From positions 231,525-295,524 of the forward strand of contig NZ_QGGP01000002.1 of NCBI RefSeq assembly GCF_003148645.1: a stretch of DNA of 64,000 nucleotides, read 5' to 3'. A program made the position numbers and the translations under genes. Source of the DNA: Xanthomarina spongicola. Its GTDB lineage: Bacteria > Bacteroidota > Bacteroidia > Flavobacteriales > Flavobacteriaceae. The notes under the pieces are model-generated. The model saw only the letters and a list, made by a program, of their open reading frames with translations, was not told the origin of the DNA and did no database searches. Positions within the stretch are counted from its first letter, which is position 1; every line of letters starts with the position of its first letter. Below, piece after piece: positions 6,916 through 16,581 of this stretch.

Positions 6916-7554
6916 ATGGATATAATACATCATTTACAATGGCGTTACGCTACTAAATCATTTGACTCATCAAAATATATTGCTGAAGAAAAATTAAACG
7001 TTTTATATCAAGCTTTTAATTTAACAGCTACATCTTATGGACTACAACCTATTAAATTAGTTGTAATAAAAAATAAGGAGTTGCAATCAGACTTGGTAAA
7101 ACACTCAATGAATCAGGTTCAAATAGCTCAAGCATCACACCTTTTAATTTTTTGTATTGAATCAAATATTGATGAAGAATTTGTTTTGGAATATTTTAAT
7201 AGAGTACATACGATTCGAAATACATCCAAAACGATTTTAAAACCATTTCAAGATTTTTTAATTTCCGATTTTGAAAGCAAACCATTAAAAGAAATTGAAG
7301 ATTGGGCTACCAAACAAGCCTACTTAGCTATGGGAAATATATTAACTGTTTGTGCTTTAGAGGGTATAGATTCTTGTCCTATGGAAGGTTTTGATCCAGA
7401 AGCTTATAACGAAATTCTTAATTTAAATAAACTTGGATTAAAATCTGTGTTACTTTTACCAATAGGATACAGAGCTACAGATGATATATTTGCAGATTTT
7501 AAAAAAGTAAGAAAAACGGTTACTGAAAGTGTTATAGAATTGAAAACAAATTAG
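6916..7554 (+). CDS. NAD(P)H-dependent nitroreductase/oxidoreductase (NfsB-like)
   Basis: The 212-residue flavoprotein belongs to the nitroreductase fold. It starts with MDIIHHLQWRYATKSFD, the FMN phosphate-binding start of NfsB/NfnB-type enzymes, and ends with GIDSCPMEGFDPEAYNE, a conserved FMN-proximal segment of the same subfamily. These homodimers reduce quinones and nitro compounds using NAD(P)H. The start is set by the promoter just upstream and by the family's usual N-terminus. The aminotransferase-family gene begins 4 bp after the stop, so the two are co-transcribed. The physiological substrate is unknown. Confidence 0.88.
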   Translation: MDIIHHLQWRYATKSFDSSKYIAEEKLNVLYQAFNLTATSYGLQPIKLVVIKNKELQSDLVKHSMNQVQIAQASHLLIFCIESNIDEEFVLEYFNRVHTIRNTSKTILKPFQDFLISDFESKPLKEIEDWATKQAYLAMGNILTVCALEGIDSCPMEGFDPEAYNEILNLNKLGLKSVLLLPIGYRATDDIFADFKKVRKTVTESVIELKTN

Positions 7555-7558
7555 AATT

Positions 7559-8755
7559 ATGCCTGGATTTGAATTATTTGGAGATAAAGAACGAAATGAA
7601 TTAAACGATGTTTTAGATAATGGTGTCTTGATGCGTTACGGATTTGATGGTATGAGAAAAGGCCATTGGAAAGCCAAAGCATTGGAAACCGAATTAGAAA
7701 ATCAACTTCAAGTAAAACACGCACAATTGGTTTCTAGTGGAACAGCAGCTGTTTCTGTGGCTATGGCTAGTGCAGGAATTGGAGCAGGAGATGAGGTTAT
7801 TATGCCGACATTTACCTTTGTAGCCAGTTTTGAAGCCATTATGATGCTTGGAGCCATTCCTATTCTAGTTGATATTGATGATACACTAACACTCTGTCCA
7901 GAAGCAGTTGAAAATGCTATAACATCAAAAACTAAGGCTGTTATGCCAGTTCATATGTGTGGAAGCATGGCAAATTTAGAGGCTTTGCAAGCTATTTGTA
8001 AAAAACATAATCTTATTTTAATTGAAGATTCTTCGCAAGCAACTGGAGCAACTTATAAAGGAAAACCGTTGGGAAGTATTGGAGATTTAGGCTGTTTGTC
8101 TTTAGATTTTGTAAAGATTATTACAGCTGGCGAAGGTGGAGCAGTCTTAACAAATAATGAAACATATTATAAACATGCCGATCATTATTCAGATCATGGA
8201 CATGACCACGTTGGAAACGATCGTGGAGCTGAAACCCATCCATTTTTAGGATATAACTTTCGAATTTCAGAATTGCATGCTGCCGTTGGTTTGGCACAAT
8301 TAAGACGTTTAGAAGAGTTTGTTGCTATTCAAAAACGAAACTACATCGTACTTCGTGATGCTTTATCACAAATACCTGAAGTAACTTTTAGAACTGTTCC
8401 AGAAGGTGGTATTGAAAGCTATTCATTTTTAAGTTTCTTTTTACCAGATTTAGAAATAGCTCGTATAGCTAGTACATCTTTAAAGGAAAATGGCATAGAT
8501 GCCTGCTTTCATTATTACGATAATAGCTGGCACTACATTAGAAAATGGGAGCATCTTACAGAACTAAAAACCTTATATCCAATTTCAACAGAAGTAAAAG
8601 ACGGTTTAAAATATCTTCAAACAAAAACCTTTAAACAGTCTGACCATTATATAGGCAGAAATATATCTTGTTTGATAAAACTGTCTTGGACAGAAGATGA
8701 AGTTAAACAACGTGCTGAAAAAATGGTTCATGTAATTACTTTAACTTTAAAATAG
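7559..8755 (+). CDS. DegT/DnrJ/EryC1/StrS family PLP-dependent aminotransferase
   Basis: The 398-residue fold-type I PLP enzyme has the family signatures. SSGTAAVSVAMASAGIGAGD binds the cofactor phosphate, EDSSQATGATYKGKP contains the aspartate (D157) that contacts the pyridine nitrogen, and LDFVKIITAGEGG contains the Schiff-base lysine (K186). Family members aminate keto-sugars for surface polysaccharides or antibiotics. No sugar-nucleotide gene lies nearby, so the substrate cannot be assigned. The His-rich stretch HADHYSDHGHDHVG (about 206-219) is unusual. It forms an operon with the nitroreductase. Confidence 0.85.
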   Translation: MPGFELFGDKERNELNDVLDNGVLMRYGFDGMRKGHWKAKALETELENQLQVKHAQLVSSGTAAVSVAMASAGIGAGDEVIMPTFTFVASFEAIMMLGAIPILVDIDDTLTLCPEAVENAITSKTKAVMPVHMCGSMANLEALQAICKKHNLILIEDSSQATGATYKGKPLGSIGDLGCLSLDFVKIITAGEGGAVLTNNETYYKHADHYSDHGHDHVGNDRGAETHPFLGYNFRISELHAAVGLAQLRRLEEFVAIQKRNYIVLRDALSQIPEVTFRTVPEGGIESYSFLSFFLPDLEIARIASTSLKENGIDACFHYYDNSWHYIRKWEHLTELKTLYPISTEVKDGLKYLQTKTFKQSDHYIGRNISCLIKLSWTEDEVKQRAEKMVHVITLTLK

Positions 8756-8801
8756 ACAATCAAAAACAATTTAGTAACTTTAAGTAACGAATCAGCTATA
8801 A

Positions 8802-11800
8802 ATGAATTACTTAAAGTTCCTTTTTGTTTGTTTACTTTCTAATATTGCTTTTTCTCAAAGCAATAAACAAGTTGCATTTAGAGAACTAACGGTAGAGCAT
8901 GGGCTTTCACAAAATAGCGTGGTAAGTATTGCTCAAGATAGTATTGGGTTTATGTGGTTTGCCACACAAGATGGACTCAATAAATATGATGGACGAGAAT
9001 TTATACATTATAATGTTCAATTTGAAGATGTTACCCGATCTACTTATAGCAAGCTCGGAAAAATTTATGTAGATAATTCAGAAGGGTTGTGGATTGTGTC
9101 TAATTCCGGGAAATTAGAGTACTATCAGAAAGATACAGATAGTTTTCAGAAAGTTTCAAATATCGCAAATGTAAGCACACTCATTCAAGACGCTGCTCAA
9201 AACTACTACATTGGCACCTATGAAGAAGGTATTTACAAAATTCATCATCAAACAAAAGATACTATACAATTTTTAAAACCACCAAACGCACACTTAACCA
9301 TTTATGATTTTCTAGAAACAAATAACAAGACCATATTAGCAGCAACTAATAATGGTATTATTGAAATTAAAGATAACACCTATGAATTAATAGAAATTGC
9401 TGCAGAAACTAATTTTAGCTCACTTACAAAGTCTAGAGAAAACACCTTGTTTTTAGGGAGTTATGGTAAGGGGTTATTTGTGAAACATAAAAATGACATT
9501 GATTTTAAATCGTTTCAAGGCTTTTCTAATTATTTATTACCCGAAAACTTAATCATTCAAGATTTGTTGTTTGATAAGCGAAATCGATTATGGATTGCAA
9601 CTTATGGCCAAGGGGCTTTTTTAGTTGATTTTGAAGAAAAAACCATTCAAAATTTTACCGAAAATAAAAATGACCCTTATGCCATGCATTATAATGATGT
9701 TTTGTCATTGTATGAAGACTACACTGGTACTATCTGGTTAGGAACAGATGGTGCAGGATTAAGTTATTATGATGAATACTTGGTTAAATTTAATGTTTTG
9801 ACCAATGACCAAGTACCACAAAATATTAATTTAGATGTAATTAGAGCCATAACCATAGATGATAATCATTCTATCTGGGTTGGTACATCTGGAAAAGGGC
9901 TCACTAAAATAAATACTAACAATCAAGAATTCTTTACGTATACCACCATCAATTCCAATCTTTTGGGAGATAGAATTATGAGTTTGTTGTATGATGATGG
10001 CAATCTTTGGATAGGTCATCAAACCCATGGACTTCAATTGCTGAATGATGCAGGAAGAATGGTATCTTTTAAAGAAACAGAACCGTTTACCATCTGGAAG
10101 ATTTTTAAAGACACATTTGGTAATCTGTGGCTTTGTACTAGAGATCATGGTCTCATACAATTTGATAAAAATCAAGGTATTATTAAACAGTTAACTTCAG
10201 AAAATTCAAATTTTAGTACTAACAATATACGAACCATTGAGCAGGGCAATGCAAGCACACTTTGGGTAGGAACAGAATCTGATGGGTTATACAAGTTGGA
10301 TATTAAAGAAAATCAATTAGTTAAAATCTATAATGTAACTGATAAAATAAAGTCGCTCTATTACGATGACCCAATACTTTGGGTGGGTACCAATGGTTAC
10401 GGGTTAATGGCTTTTAATACTAATAATAATACTATAACAATCTATTCTAAAACCGAAGGCTTGCCAAATAATGTTATTTATAGCATTCTGCCAGATTCTG
10501 AAGATAATTTATGGTTGAGCTCCAACAAAGGAATAACCAAGATAAAAATTGAGAACGATACCATTTCGGATATTGAAAATTATACGAATTACGATGGTTT
10601 ACAAGCATTTGAATTTAATACAGGAGCTTATTATAAAGACAAAAATGGAATTTTATATTTTGGTGGTTTAGAAGGTTTAAATTGGTTTGATCCAAGCCAG
10701 TTAGAATTTAATCCTATAAAACCAAAGACTATTATTACTGGGTTTGAAGTATTTAATGATCCAAGGGATTTGATTGAAAATATAACCCTTAATTCAAATG
10801 AAAATACAGTAACCTTTACGTTTTCTTCTTTACATTTTTCACAACCTGAACGTAACCTATATAAGTATAGATTAATTAATAACGATGCCGATTGGATTAT
10901 GTCTGGAAATACTAATCTAGCACATTACACCAATTTGTCTCCTGATGATTATGAATTTCAGGTTATTTCATGTAATTATGATGGGGTTTGGAACACAACT
11001 CCAGCAACGTATTCATTTACTATTTTAAAACCGTGGTACGCTACCAATTTTTCAAAAGCAGTTTATATTTTATTTGGTATTTTATTAGTCTTTTTAATGT
11101 ATCGCTATTTAAAATGGCGTTGGTATGTAAAAAACCAATTGCGATTAGAACACGATGAAACGGAAAGGTTAAAAAAGTTGGATGAATTCAAGACCAAACT
11201 TTACACCAATATTTCTCACGAATTTAGGACACCATTAACACTCATTTCTGGACCAATTGATAACCAACTAGCAAAACAAGAGCTTTCTAAAAACGATAAG
11301 AAAGAACTCACATTGGTTAAACAAAATGCTGATAGGTTACTCAAGTTGGTAGACCAAATGCTTAACCTTTCTATGATAGATTCTGGACAAATCAAACTCA
11401 AGGTTTCTGAAGGTAATTTATCTGTTTTATTAAAGCAAATAATAAGTGCGTTTCAATATAAAGCGAATCAGAAAAATAGTTATATAAAAAGTACTATTCA
11501 AGATTTAAACCATGTATGGTTTGATAAGGATATTATAGAGAAAGTAACATCCAACTTACTATCAAACGCTGTAAAATATGCGCCAAAACAAAGCGATATT
11601 ATTTTTGAAGCTAATAAGCAAGACCACATGTTGGTTCTATCGGTTATAAATACGAGTAGTCATGTGGGCAAAAAAGACTTAAGTAGTTTGTTTCAAAGGT
11701 TCTATCAAGATAACGAGCTGTCTGAAGGTGTTGGTGTAGGTTTGGCGTTGGTGAGAGATTTAGTAACACTATCCAAAGGAACTATTATTGCCAACAATAT

Positions 11801-12689
11801 AGATGATGATAAAATTCAGTTTTCCTTATCAATTCCTATTCATAAAGATGCTTTTAGTGATGAAGAGATTGTTAATAATACTATTGAAAATCAAAATAAA
11901 GTACTATCGCAAGCAAATGTAGGTGTTAATAAAAGTAAACCTACTGTATTGATTGTTGAAGACGACTCTGAAATTCGTGCATTTATTGTGTCAACTTTCA
12001 AAAGGAGTTATAATATTATTGAGGCAACCAACGGTAAAATAGGTATTGAAAAAGCCCAGAAAAAACTCCCTGATTTAATTATTAGTGATATTATGATGCC
12101 TATACAAGATGGTATAGAACTGTGTCATAACATTAAAACCAATGAGCTTACCAGTCACATACCTATTATTTTGTTAACCGCAAAAGTAGGCGAAGAGAAT
12201 GAAATTCAAGGGATTAAAACAGGAGCAGATGCTTATGTTACCAAACCGTTTAATAGTGAGAAACTCAAAATTAGAGTCGAAAAGCTTATTGAAAGTAGGT
12301 TGAAACTGCAAAAGCATTTCAGTAAAACATTAAGCCTCAATCCAGAATTGGCAATCACTTCAACCGAAACAGAATTTTTAAAACGTCTTCAAACGGTTTT
12401 AGATACACATATAACCAATCCGGAATTTACTAGTGAACGTTTTGCCAAACTCATGCAAATAAGTCGAACACAGCTTCATAGAAAATTAAAAGCCATTACA
12501 AACATGACAACCAGTGAGTTTATACGTTCACAACGTTTAAAACTTGCTGAAGATTTACTGAAGAAATCTGATGCGACTATTTCTGAAATAGCCTATCAAG
12601 TAGGCTTCAATACACCTTCCTATTTTATCAAATGTTTTAAAGAAATTTACCACTGCACACCTAATGAGTTCCAATCAAGAACCTTCTAA
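8802..12689 (+). CDS. Hybrid two-component system regulator (sensor kinase-receiver-AraC)
   Basis: This 1295-residue single-chain regulator has a signal peptide (1-19), periplasmic Reg_prop beta-propeller blades (about 25-680, first blade HGLSQNSVVSIAQDSIGFMW), and a Y_Y_Y domain (about 690-745). One membrane span (about 751-770) and a HisKA domain follow, with phospho-accepting H806 in NISHEFRTPLTL. The HATPase has N-box LLSNAVKYAP and G-box GVGVGLAL. The receiver carries D1096 in LIISDIMMP, and the C-terminus is an AraC HTH. All catalytic residues are intact. Such HTCS proteins usually sense glycans for SusC/D loci, but none is present. The adhesin/lipoprotein operon downstream is the obvious target, with paired direct repeats in between. 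Confidence 0.93.
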   Translation: MNYLKFLFVCLLSNIAFSQSNKQVAFRELTVEHGLSQNSVVSIAQDSIGFMWFATQDGLNKYDGREFIHYNVQFEDVTRSTYSKLGKIYVDNSEGLWIVSNSGKLEYYQKDTDSFQKVSNIANVSTLIQDAAQNYYIGTYEEGIYKIHHQTKDTIQFLKPPNAHLTIYDFLETNNKTILAATNNGIIEIKDNTYELIEIAAETNFSSLTKSRENTLFLGSYGKGLFVKHKNDIDFKSFQGFSNYLLPENLIIQDLLFDKRNRLWIATYGQGAFLVDFEEKTIQNFTENKNDPYAMHYNDVLSLYEDYTGTIWLGTDGAGLSYYDEYLVKFNVLTNDQVPQNINLDVIRAITIDDNHSIWVGTSGKGLTKINTNNQEFFTYTTINSNLLGDRIMSLLYDDGNLWIGHQTHGLQLLNDAGRMVSFKETEPFTIWKIFKDTFGNLWLCTRDHGLIQFDKNQGIIKQLTSENSNFSTNNIRTIEQGNASTLWVGTESDGLYKLDIKENQLVKIYNVTDKIKSLYYDDPILWVGTNGYGLMAFNTNNNTITIYSKTEGLPNNVIYSILPDSEDNLWLSSNKGITKIKIENDTISDIENYTNYDGLQAFEFNTGAYYKDKNGILYFGGLEGLNWFDPSQLEFNPIKPKTIITGFEVFNDPRDLIENITLNSNENTVTFTFSSLHFSQPERNLYKYRLINNDADWIMSGNTNLAHYTNLSPDDYEFQVISCNYDGVWNTTPATYSFTILKPWYATNFSKAVYILFGILLVFLMYRYLKWRWYVKNQLRLEHDETERLKKLDEFKTKLYTNISHEFRTPLTLISGPIDNQLAKQELSKNDKKELTLVKQNADRLLKLVDQMLNLSMIDSGQIKLKVSEGNLSVLLKQIISAFQYKANQKNSYIKSTIQDLNHVWFDKDIIEKVTSNLLSNAVKYAPKQSDIIFEANKQDHMLVLSVINTSSHVGKKDLSSLFQRFYQDNELSEGVGVGLALVRDLVTLSKGTIIANNIDDDKIQFSLSIPIHKDAFSDEEIVNNTIENQNKVLSQANVGVNKSKPTVLIVEDDSEIRAFIVSTFKRSYNIIEATNGKIGIEKAQKKLPDLIISDIMMPIQDGIELCHNIKTNELTSHIPIILLTAKVGEENEIQGIKTGADAYVTKPFNSEKLKIRVEKLIESRLKLQKHFSKTLSLNPELAITSTETEFLKRLQTVLDTHITNPEFTSERFAKLMQISRTQLHRKLKAITNMTTSEFIRSQRLKLAEDLLKKSDATISEIAYQVGFNTPSYFIKCFKEIYHCTPNEFQSRTF

Positions 12690-12695
12690 ATAGGG

Positions 12696-12754
12696 TGCTT
12701 TTAAAAGCATGAAACATATCTTCTAACCTTTGAAACATATCTGGTATTCAAAGG
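12696..12754 (+). promoter_or_regulatory. Putative AraC-output operator upstream of the adhesin operon
   Basis: The direct repeat GAAACATATCT occurs at 12711-12721 and 12732-12742, exactly 21 bp apart, the geometry bound by AraC-type domains. It overlaps an 8-bp inverted repeat CCTTTGAA/TTCAAAGG (12727-12734, 12747-12754). The perfect palindrome TGCTTTTAAAAGCA (12696-12709), just after the regulator stop codon, may be part of the site or a short terminator. Confidence 0.6.
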
Positions 12755-12797
12755 AAAACCTTCTATATACATTTATCACATCTTAAAGAATTGATGA

Positions 12798-12932
12798 ATG
12801 AAAAATCATACCGAAAATCATAAAAAAGAAGACAAAATATATTTAAGTATAGATCATCTTAAAGAAGGACAATATCAGTTAAATATACTACTTAAAGACA
12901 AAGTAGTGAAATCAATAAAAATCAATAAATAA
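12798..12932 (+). CDS. Small conserved-looking protein, 44 residues
   Basis: The frame encodes a 44-residue, Lys-rich protein with no signal peptide. Its second half, LKEGQYQLNILLKDKVVKSI, has the alternating pattern of a beta-hairpin and resembles the last strands of T9SS sorting domains or short beta-sandwich proteins. It lies 6 bp before the lipoprotein gene and just after the putative operator, so it would be the first gene of the operon. Function is unknown. It may instead be a leader or a remnant, but codon use looks coding. Confidence 0.6.
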   Translation: MKNHTENHKKEDKIYLSIDHLKEGQYQLNILLKDKVVKSIKINK

Positions 12933-12938
12933 TTTTAT

Positions 12939-13367
12939 ATGAAAACAATTAACAAAATACTTATGGCCTTAATCGTGGTAACATTAATATCATGTAGTGA
13001 CGATAACCCATTAACAGATTCAGGTCAAAATAATAACAATAACAACAACGAGCCAACTTACAATCTTGATGCCCTTCAAGGAGATTGGATTCGCGTTGGA
13101 GGGAACAACCCTAATAATGAAGGGATGGTAGTTAAGGTTACTAATGACAAAGCTAAAATTCTTGATCCTGTAGCTTCAGGATTTCTGGTAGACGACATTA
13201 AATGGAAAACAATAGAAGCAATAGACGAGGAAAACTACAACCATTTAGAACTTGGTAGCGACCTTAATTATTATAACGGAACCATAGAGTTTGGTGTAGA
13301 CGACACTTTAAGAATATCTGTAGGCTCATCTGGTCCTGGTAGTGTCCAAAAATGGATACGTCAATAA
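12939..13367 (+). CDS. Small lipoprotein
   Basis: The 142-residue protein has a lipoprotein signal (hydrophobic stretch then LISC, lipidated Cys near 19). Then come SDD and an Asn-rich flexible linker, followed by a globular domain of about 100 residues (LDALQGDWIRVGGNNPNNEG onward). The domain opening resembles lipocalin-like or 'LQGDWIR' beta-barrel lipoproteins of Bacteroidota, but no specific function can be given. It is followed by the adhesin in the same transcript and is probably surface- or periplasm-exposed. Confidence 0.75.
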   Translation: MKTINKILMALIVVTLISCSDDNPLTDSGQNNNNNNNEPTYNLDALQGDWIRVGGNNPNNEGMVVKVTNDKAKILDPVASGFLVDDIKWKTIEAIDEENYNHLELGSDLNYYNGTIEFGVDDTLRISVGSSGPGSVQKWIRQ

Positions 13368-13404
13368 AATAATTACAAATGCTATTAATCATAAATACAA
13401 AATC

Positions 13405-16089
13405 ATGAAAACACAACTAATCATCGCTATTGCATTATTGGCAAGCTTAACAGCAGTTGCGCAACAAGGCATAAATTACAAAGCTTTAATAAAAGATAAT
13501 TTAGGTAACGTGGTTGCCAATCAGTCCATAGATGTGCAATTTGCCATTTTGGAAGGAGCCACAACGGTTTACCAAGAAGACCATACGGTTGATACGGATT
13601 CCAATGGACTTATAATCCTAAACATAGGCGAAGGCACTACTAGTGATGTTTTTTCTGCCATAGATTGGGGAGCAGACAACCATTTTTTAAACGTACAAAT
13701 AGATACAGGTTCTGGCTTGGTAGATTTAGGAACTTCACAATTTAAAGCAGTGCCTTATGCCTTAAATGCAGCTAATGTTTCTGGTTTAGAAGCTTTAGAC
13801 GAAGGCAATGGTATTGGTTGGAGATTCATAGGACGAAACGAAGCTAATTATGGCAATATTGGGTTGAATGCTGCTGATTTTAGCTATAGTGATTTTGTTT
13901 CCAATATTTATGGTGCTACTGGGAATTACTCAACGTCAATGGGTTATTTAACAACTGCTTCTGGCGAGCGATCAACAGCAGTAGGTTCTGTTACAACTGC
14001 TTCTGCAGCTAACTCTGCTGCTATGGGATATGGCACTTTAGCAGATGATTTTAATAGTTTGGTTGTAGGTACTTTCAATGAAAATTCAACGTCATCAACG
14101 ACCTTATTTCAAGTAGGAAATGGTACTGATATAAATGATCGATCAAATGCTTTTGTTGTAGAAAGAGAAGGAATGATTACAGCACCCAGTTTAGATGTAG
14201 AAGAAATCACTGATCCAAAATCCTTGGTAACAAAAGAATATTTTGATGCAAATGGTTCTGCTTCTACTGGTTTAGAAGCTATTGATGAAGGCAATGGTAT
14301 TGGTTGGAGATTTATTGATAGAGATCCAGCTAATTATGGAAATATAGGTCAAAATGCGGTTGATTTAAGTATTAGTTCTAATTCTAGTTCAAATTTTGGA
14401 GCTACTGGTAATTATGCAATAGCATTTGGCGCTGTAGTAACAGCTTCTGGTATAGGATCAATAGCTGGTGGAACAGGATCTATAGCTTCTGGCTTAAGTT
14501 CCATAGCATTAGGTATTAATTCCCAAGCAACTGGTGATAATGCAATAGCTTTAGGTGATTCAGCAGAGGCTTCTGGAGCGGATGCGATAGCCTTAGGTAA
14601 TTCTAATGCTGTGGGGAATGGATCACTTTCATTTGGATTTTTATCTTCCGCTAATGGTAGGTTTTCCACTGCAATTGGCTCTGGATTAATTGTTAATGCA
14701 TTTAATTCTATGTCAATAGGGCAACTTAATATTGGAGGCGGAAATCCAGAAAGTTGGATACCAACGGATCCGTTATTTGAAATTGGAAATAGTACTGATC
14801 CATCTAATAGAAGTAATGCCTTAACAGTTCTAAAAAACGGGACAATAACTGCACCTAGTTTCGATATTACAGAAATTGCAGATCCAAAAGCATTAATCAC
14901 TAAAGAATATCTAGAAGCTAATGTTTTATCAGCTTCTGGTTTAAGAGCAATAGACGAAGGTAATGGTATTGGTTGGCGATTGATTGGTAGAATTCCAAAT
15001 AATTACAATAATATTGGTAAAGATGCAGTTGATTTTAGTACAGGTACCTCGATTGCGCCTAGTGGAGCATCTGGTGATAATTCATTTTCTATGGGTTCTT
15101 TAAATTATTCATCAGGTAATTACTCATTTAGTTTTGGTTTCCAATGTAGTGCTACAAATGATTACAGTTTAGCATTTGGCCTTTATGCAAATGCAACAGG
15201 GACAAATTCCATATCTATAGGGTATAATAATAGAGCTAACGGAAGTTATTCTGTTGCATTAGGTTATAATACTGAAGCAAATCAAACTTATGCTGTAGCT
15301 ATGGGAGAATCTACAGTTTCTTCTGGGATATCTAGTGTGGCTATGGGAGCAGAAACCACAGCTTCAGGTAATGGTTCTTTTGCAATGGGAGACAGTAACA
15401 TTGCTTCAGGAAATACCTCTGTAGCTTTAGGGATTATTACGCAAGCGAGTGGTGATTATTCGTTGGCTATGGGAAATAATGTTCAGGTTTCTAGTTTTGC
15501 GGCTTCAGCATTAGGATACAACTTAATAAATGACGATTCTTATGCAACTGTAGTTGGTCAGAATAATGACAATACTACTACCTCTAGTGCTTTGTTTCAG
15601 GTTGGGAATGGTGTAAGTACAGCGAACAGAACTAATGCCTTCACCGTTTTTCGTAATGGCACTGCAACATTAGCTGGTACCTTAACTCAAAGTTCAGACC
15701 GACGCTTAAAACAAGATATAATTGAATTAGACTATGGTTTAAATGAAGTGCTCCAACTTAAACCAGTGAGCTACCATTGGAAAAAACATCCAGACCAACC
15801 AAAATCTTTAGGCTTAATTGCTCAAGAGGTACAACCAATTATTAAAGAAATTGTTCATATAGCTGAAGACAAAGACAATACTTTAAGTATTAGCTACACC
15901 GAGTTAATTCCAGTGCTTATAAAAGCGATGCAAGAACAGCAAGCTATTATTGACAATCAAAAACAGACAATTCAAAGTCAAGTACAAGCAAGTTCAGAGC
16001 AAACCGCATTATTACAAACGCTTTTAGACCGAGTAGAGGCTTTAGAAAAGCAAGCCATTTCTTCAGATATAGAATTAGTAAAAAACTAA
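13405..16089 (+). CDS. YadA-head/Hep_Hag repeat surface protein with S74 autoprocessing domain
   Basis: The 894-residue exported protein has a signal peptide (1-20) and an N-terminal beta-domain (22-125). Three homologous modules follow (about 128-285, 289-507, 512-750), each opening with DEGNGIGWR and containing 14-residue YadA-head repeats (pattern SxAxGxxxxAxG). The first two modules close with a TAPSxD-ITDPKxLxTKEY linker; the third ends with FQVGNG-type sequence before the S74 domain. The C-terminus is a peptidase S74 intramolecular chaperone (763-846) starting SSDRRLKQD, which supplies the Ser-Lys dyad, then a coiled coil (about 840-885). S74 domains fold trimeric fibres and cleave themselves off. 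The start at 13405 gives the signal peptide; an upstream in-frame start does not. Confidence 0.88.
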   Translation: MKTQLIIAIALLASLTAVAQQGINYKALIKDNLGNVVANQSIDVQFAILEGATTVYQEDHTVDTDSNGLIILNIGEGTTSDVFSAIDWGADNHFLNVQIDTGSGLVDLGTSQFKAVPYALNAANVSGLEALDEGNGIGWRFIGRNEANYGNIGLNAADFSYSDFVSNIYGATGNYSTSMGYLTTASGERSTAVGSVTTASAANSAAMGYGTLADDFNSLVVGTFNENSTSSTTLFQVGNGTDINDRSNAFVVEREGMITAPSLDVEEITDPKSLVTKEYFDANGSASTGLEAIDEGNGIGWRFIDRDPANYGNIGQNAVDLSISSNSSSNFGATGNYAIAFGAVVTASGIGSIAGGTGSIASGLSSIALGINSQATGDNAIALGDSAEASGADAIALGNSNAVGNGSLSFGFLSSANGRFSTAIGSGLIVNAFNSMSIGQLNIGGGNPESWIPTDPLFEIGNSTDPSNRSNALTVLKNGTITAPSFDITEIADPKALITKEYLEANVLSASGLRAIDEGNGIGWRLIGRIPNNYNNIGKDAVDFSTGTSIAPSGASGDNSFSMGSLNYSSGNYSFSFGFQCSATNDYSLAFGLYANATGTNSISIGYNNRANGSYSVALGYNTEANQTYAVAMGESTVSSGISSVAMGAETTASGNGSFAMGDSNIASGNTSVALGIITQASGDYSLAMGNNVQVSSFAASALGYNLINDDSYATVVGQNNDNTTTSSALFQVGNGVSTANRTNAFTVFRNGTATLAGTLTQSSDRRLKQDIIELDYGLNEVLQLKPVSYHWKKHPDQPKSLGLIAQEVQPIIKEIVHIAEDKDNTLSISYTELIPVLIKAMQEQQAIIDNQKQTIQSQVQASSEQTALLQTLLDRVEALEKQAISSDIELVKN

Positions 16090-16093
16090 AATC

Positions 16094-16552
16094 ATGAAAA
16101 AAGTATATTTCTTAATGATGTTATGCGTAGGATTTGCAGCGACAGCTCAAACGATAGAAAAGTTTAGTATTGATAATGGAGGTGCAAGTACCATAGCTGG
16201 GGAAGTAAACATACTTTACACTATTGGTGAAGTTAATATTCAAGAATTAAGTGTAGGAAATATTCATGTTTCTGAAGGATTTATTAATCCAATTACAGAT
16301 GGATCAACTTTATCAATAGAAAGTGAGACTGCAGAAGCTATTAAAATATTCCCAAACCCTGTCTCCGAAACCCTCTATATTTCAACAGACCAACAAATTG
16401 AAACGGTAACACTATATGATTTATTAGGCAAACAGGTTTTATTAGCAAAAAAAGTTAATCAAATAGAAGTTCGCAATTTGAAATCAGGAATTTATTTACT
16501 TAAAATAAAAACAGATAGAAGTAAAATCACAAAAAAGATAATAATTAACTAA
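16094..16552 (+). CDS. Small T9SS-sorted exported protein
   Basis: The 152-residue protein has a signal peptide (1-18) and a short mature domain (IEKFSIDNGGASTIAGEVNI). It ends with a type A T9SS sorting domain (about 78-152): FPNPVSETLYIS, TVTLYDLLGKQV, LKSGIYLLKI and a final KKIIIN. Half of the protein is thus the secretion signal. It begins 4 bp after the S74 protein and is likely co-expressed and surface-exposed with it. The mature domain resembles the short lead domain often seen next to adhesins in Flavobacteria; function is unknown. Confidence 0.85.
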   Translation: MKKVYFLMMLCVGFAATAQTIEKFSIDNGGASTIAGEVNILYTIGEVNIQELSVGNIHVSEGFINPITDGSTLSIESETAEAIKIFPNPVSETLYISTDQQIETVTLYDLLGKQVLLAKKVNQIEVRNLKSGIYLLKIKTDRSKITKKIIIN

Positions 16553-16581
16553 CTTTGAATCAAGCCATTAAAAATTAAATT

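Noticed and set aside
8802-12689. Polysaccharide-utilisation locus around the hybrid regulator
   Set aside because: No SusC, SusD, glycoside hydrolase or sulfatase gene is present within reach.
14412-14900. 162-residue reading frame on the minus strand opposite the adhesin
   Set aside because: It is a mirror frame produced by the repetitive Ala/Gly/Ser codons of the YadA-head repeats.
14400-15500. Possible CRISPR-like tandem repetition
   Set aside because: The periodicity is 42 bp, in frame and degenerate, reflecting 14-residue protein repeats with no conserved repeat/spacer structure.
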